Below, in pieces: positions 60,101-64,000 of a stretch of 64,000 nt of DNA; position 1 is the stretch's first letter, and every line of letters starts with the position of its first letter. The translations under genes were made by a program, and so were the position numbers. The DNA lies in contig NC_079885.1 of assembly GCF_029227915.1 (NCBI RefSeq), positions 4,652,001-4,716,000 of the forward strand, in the 5' to 3' direction. Under the pieces are notes generated by a model. It was given only the letters and a program-made list of their open reading frames with translations. It was not told the DNA's origin and did no database searches. The DNA is from Hydractinia symbiolongicarpus (lineage: Eukaryota > Cnidaria > Hydrozoa > Anthoathecata > Hydractiniidae).

Positions 60101-62180
60101 AGTAATATCGGAAAAAAATCACTAAATGCATGTTGGTACGAATATTTGACGCAACCGTTGTAACTCAAACGGATTGATACCGCGAAGAAGTCAATGAAAT
60201 GTAGTTTTTGAGAATGTCTCTATTCTCTCAGCGCATGCTAATGGCCAGGATTGGTCCCACAGTAAAAAATGACTTATGTATCTTAATTTTTAAATAAAGC
60301 TCTACCACAGCGCTCAGTGTAATCGTTGAGTTCCAGCAATCATGTCAAATTGAGAAGAATGTTATTTCTTGTAGTCAAACTGACTCATTTATCACATTTA
60401 TAAGGTCACAGTTTAAAATCAGTTCAATTATGTCCCACAGTCAAACATTTCACTGTTAAAAGCGATGCAACATAGTAATACCCGAATAACATCGCTAAAT
60501 ATATGTTGTTACGAATATGTGACGCAACCGTCGTAACTCAAACGGATTGATACCGCCAAGAAGTCAATGAAATGTAGTTTTTGAGAATGTCTCTATTTCT
60601 TCAGCGGGAACTACCGACTAGGATTGGTCCCACAGTAAAAAATGACTTATGTATCTTAATTTTTAAATAAAGCTCTACCACAGCGCTCAGTGTAATCGCT
60701 GAGTTCCAGCAATCATGACAAATTAAGAAGAATGTTATTCCTTGGAGTCCAATTGGCTCATTTATCACATTTACAAGGTCACAGTCCAAAGTCAGTTCAA
60801 TTAAGTCCCACAGTCCATCGTTTCACTGTTGAAAGCGATATAACTTAGTAATAACGGAAAAATATCAGTAAATACATGTTGGTACGAATATGTGACGCAA
60901 CCGTTGTAACTCAAACTGATTGATACCGCCAAGAAGTCAATGAAATGTAGTTTTTGATATTGTGTCTATTCCTTCCGCGCGTGCTAACGGCCAGGATTGG
61001 TCCCACAGTAAAAAAACGATTTAAATATCTGAATTCTTTTATAAAGCGCTACCACAGAGCCCAGTGTAATCGCTGAATTCCATCAATCATGTCAAATTAA
61101 GAAGAATGGTATTCCTTGGAGTCCAATTGGCTCATTTATCACATTTATAAGGTCACATTCCAAAGTCAGTTCAATTAAGTCCCACAGTCAAACGTTTCAC
61201 TGTTAAAAGCGATGCAACCTAGTAACATCCGAATAATGTCGCTAAATACATGTTGGTACGAATATGTGACACAACCGTTGTAACTCAAACGGATTTATAC
61301 CGCTAGAAAGTCAATGAAATGCAGTTGTTGAAACTGTTCCTATTTATTCATTGCGTGCTAACGGCCAGGATTTGTCGCACAGTAAAGATACACTTATTTA
61401 TCTAAATTTTTAAATAAAGCTCCACCACAGCGCTCAGTGTAATCGCTGAGTTCCAGCAATCATGACAAATTAAGAAGAATGTTATTCCTTGGAGTCCAAT
61501 TGGCTCATTTATCACATTTACAAGGTCACAGTCCAAAGTCAGTTCAATTAAGTCCCACAGTCAATCGTTTCACTGTTAAAAGCGATGCAACCTAGTAATA
61601 TCCGAATAAGGTCGCTAATACATGTTGGTACGAATATGTGACGCAACCGTTGTAACTCAAACTGATTGATCCCGCCAAAAAGTCAATGAAATGGAGTTTT
61701 TGAGAATGTGTCTATTCCTTCAGCGCGTACTAACGGCCAGGATTGGTCCCACAGTAAAAAAACGATTTAAATATCTGAATTATTTTATAAAGCGCTACCA
61801 CAGAGCCCAGTGTAATCGCTGAATTCCATCAATCATGTCAAATTAAGAAGAGTGGTATTCCTTGGAGTCCAATTGGCTCATTTATCACATTTATAAGGTC
61901 ACAGTCCAAAGTCAGTTCAATTAAGTCCCACAGTCAAACGTTTCACTGTTAAAAGCGATGCAACCTAGTAATGAAATGTAGTTATTGAAACTGTTCCTAT
62001 TTATTCATTGCGTGCTAACGGCCAGGATTTGTCCCACAGTAAAGAAAGACTTATTTATCTAAATTTTTAAATAAAGCGCTACCACAGAGCCTAGTGTAAT
62101 TGCTGAATTCCAGCACTCATGTCAAATTATGAAGAATGTTATTCCTTGGAGTCATACTAGCTCATTTATCACATTTATAA
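54200..62180. repeat. Segmental duplication of about 9090-17070, offset 45110-45111 bp
   Basis: About 8 kb runs in parallel with the left copy. Matching landmarks are gtaaagaaagactt (9191 and 54301), tggtatgaat (12041 and 57151), ataatgtcacag (13430 and 58541), the diverged monomers at 14.5-16.2 kb (59.6-61.35 kb) and the deletion-monomer junction (16861 and 61972). The offset grows by one base near 57215, where this copy reads atgaatttgtag for atgaattgtag. Substitutions are rare, for example aatccgctc here against aatctgctc near 13033. Confidence 0.9.
61910..62160. repeat. Deletion monomer, junction near 61972
   Basis: Same cctagtaatgaaatg junction as at 16861, at the expected 45111-bp offset. 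It is followed by monomers of the aaggttaaagtac type rather than those following the left copy, so the two regions diverge just after it. Confidence 0.86.
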
Positions 62181-64000
62181 GGTTAAAGTACAAAATCAGT
62201 TCAACTAAGTCCCACAGTCATACGTTTCACTGTTAAAAGCGATTCAACCTAGTAACATCCGAATAATGTCGCTAAATACATGTTGGTACGAATATGTGAC
62301 ACAACCGTTGTAACTCAAACGGATTTATACCGCTAGAAAGTCAATGAAATGTAGTTATTGAAACTGTTCCTATTTATTCATTGCGTGCTAACGGCCAGGA
62401 TTTGTCCCACAGTAAAGAAAGACTTTTTTATCTAAATTTTTAAATAAAGCGCTACCACAGAACCTAGTGTAATTGCTGAATTCCAGCACTCATGTCAAAT
62501 TATGAAGAATGTTATTCCTTGGAGTCATACTAGCTCATTTATCACATTTATAAGGTCAAAGTACAAAATCAGTTCAATTAAGTCCCACAGTCAAACGTTT
62601 CACTGTTAAAAGCGATGCAACCTAGTAACATCCGAATAATGTCGCTAAATACATGTTGGTACGAATATGTGACACAACCGTTGTAACTCAAACGGATTTA
62701 TACCGCTAGAAAGTCAATGAAATGGAGTTTTTGAAACTGTTCCTATTTATTCATTGCGTGCTAACGGCCAGGATTTGTCGCACAGTAAAGAAACACTTAT
62801 TTATCTAAATTTTTAAATAAAGCGCTACCACAGAGACTAGTGTAATTGCTGAATTCCAGCACTCATGTCAAATTAAGAAGAATGTTATTCCTTGGAGTCA
62901 AACTAGCTCATTTATCACATTTATAAGGTCAAAGTACAAAATCAGTTCAATTAAGTCCCACAGTCAAACGTTTTACTGTTAAAAGCGATGCAACCTAGTA
63001 ACATCCGAGCAATATCGCTAACTACATGTTGGTACGAATATAAGACACAACCGTTGTAACTCAAACGGATTTATACCTCTAGAAAGTCAATGAAATGTAG
63101 TTATTGAAACTGTTCCTATTTATTCAGCGCGTGCTAACGGCCAGGATTGGTCCCACAGTAAAAAAAGACTTATTTATCTAAACTTTTAAATAAAGCGCTA
63201 CCACAGCGCCCAGTGTAATCGCTGAGATCCAGCAATGATGTCAAATTAAGAAGAATGTTATTCCTTAGAGTCCAATTGGCTCATTTATCACATTTATTAT
63301 GTCACAGTCCAAAGTCAGGTCAATTAAGTCCCACAGTCAATCGTTTCACTGTTAAAAGCGATGCAACCTAGTAACATCCGAATAATATCGCTAAATACAT
63401 GTTGGTACGAATATGTGACACAACCGTTGTAACTCAAACGGATTTATACCGCTAGAAAGTCAATGAAATGTAGTTATTGAAACTGTTCCTATTTATTCAT
63501 TGCGTGCTAACGGCCAGGATTTGTCCCACAGTAAAGAAAGACTTATTTATCTAAATTTTTAAATAAAGCGCTACCACAGAGCCTAGTGTAATTGCTGAAT
63601 TCCAGCACTCATGTCAAATTATGAAGAATGTTATTCCTTGGAGTCATATAAGCTCATTTATCACATTTATAAGGTTAAAGTACAAAATCAGTTCAACTAA
63701 GTCCCACAGTCATACGTTTCACTGTTAAAAGCGATGCAACCTAGTAATGAAATGTAGTTATTGAAACTGTTCCTATTTATTCATTGCGTGCTAACGGCCA
63801 GGATTTGTCCCACAGTAAAGAAAGACTTATTTATCTAAATTTTTAAATAAAGCGCTACCACAGAACCTAGTGTAATTGCTGAATTCCAGCACTCATGTCA
63901 AATTATGAAGAAAGTTATTCCTTGGAGTCATACTAGCTCATTTATCACATTTATAAGGTCAAAGTACAAAATCAGTTCACTTAAGTCCCACAGTCACACG
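62181..64000. repeat. Rearranged continuation of the segmental duplication, partly offset 44081 bp
   Basis: A monomer resembling those near 20.3 kb (gttaaagtac, ttcaactaag, catacgtttc) comes first. From about 62500 to 63730 the sequence follows about 18420-19650 at an offset of 44081 bp (ggtcaaagtac 62554 and 18473; atttattatg 63292 and 19211; ggttaaagtac 63673 and 19592). Compared with the earlier offset, 1030 bp are missing here, equal to two normal monomers plus one deletion monomer. The array runs on past the window edge. Confidence 0.82.
63720..63930. repeat. Deletion monomer, junction near 63748
   Basis: Fourth occurrence of the cctagtaatgaaatg junction, this time after a catacgtttc monomer. 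The corresponding left-copy monomer near 19654 is full length, so the deletion variant has been moved into a new context by exchange or conversion. Confidence 0.83.

Larger units (their letters stand above)
1..64000. repeat. Satellite DNA array, monomer about 372-373 bp, head to tail
   Basis: The same block beginning gctcatttatcacattta recurs at 1, 374, 746, 1119 and 1492 and onward through the window, with spacings of 372-373 bp. Every monomer I examined has the same orientation. Only three short insertions interrupt the array, at 32.3, 36.8 and 38.3 kb. Roughly 165 monomers fit the remaining length. Neighbouring monomers differ by scattered substitutions and small indels, while monomers several units apart often share private variants, which is the mark of higher-order repeat structure. 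The length is close to two nucleosome repeats, as in many animal and plant centromeric or pericentromeric satellites; a centromeric role is inference only. There is no gene-bearing gap anywhere. I do not recognise the family by name. Confidence 0.98.

Noticed and set aside
1-64000. CRISPR array
   Set aside because: Repeats are about 373 bp and contiguous, without short repeats separated by unique spacers, and no cas-like genes are present.
1-64000. Inverted monomers or strand switches in the array
   Set aside because: The landmark words are found only in the given orientation throughout; no head-to-head or tail-to-tail junction was seen.
1-64000. Prokaryotic or phage origin of the window
   Set aside because: There are no genes at normal bacterial density, and a 64-kb tandem satellite with TTAA-flanked short transposons is a eukaryotic pattern.

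Overview
The window is eukaryotic satellite DNA from end to end. A monomer of about 372-373 bp, AT-rich by eye, is repeated head to tail in one orientation from base 1 to base 64000. That makes roughly 165 monomers once three 746-756 bp insertions are subtracted. I found no credible protein-coding gene, rRNA, tRNA or single-copy sequence. Array scale, monomer length and a TTAA-flanked DNA transposon of piggyBac type point to a nuclear heterochromatic block, most likely of an animal. The sequence does not let me name the species.

Layout. 1-2330: four-monomer higher-order repeat (HOR) of 1491 bp. 2331-8590: mixed monomer types with multi-monomer repeats. 8590-14480: a block of about 1.45 kb recurs 2237 bp downstream, then a three-monomer repeat of about 1120 bp. 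14480-16236: more diverged monomers. 16237-19042: a 1403-bp unit present twice, each carrying a monomer with an internal deletion of about 89 bp. 19043-21540: a two-monomer repeat of about 747 bp. 21541-23950: monomers like those at the start. 23951-31380: older, more diverged types with two-, four- and six-monomer spacings and two deletion monomers. 31381-50473: a distinct, recently amplified subfamily that contains the transposon copies. 50474-64000: a second copy of 4.2-19.7 kb, about 44-46 kb away and missing several monomers.

The only non-satellite DNA is a non-autonomous element present three times (32322-33067, 36797-37552, 38305-39059). It has 17-bp terminal inverted repeats starting CCC and ending GGG and TTAA target duplications, the signature of the piggyBac superfamily. 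All three copies sit at the same TTAA of the monomer and share a private flanking variant. They therefore look like one insertion multiplied by array expansion. The element has become part of a composite higher-order repeat.

Nothing here works together as genes do. What can be read is array history: nested unequal exchanges of 2, 3, 4, 5, 6, 8 and 12 monomers, chimeric monomers at subfamily boundaries, one transposon insertion, and a segmental duplication of at least 13 kb. Recurrent minus-strand reading frames of 60-90 codons are by-products of the repeat. All offsets come from reading shared private variants by eye; no alignment was run.
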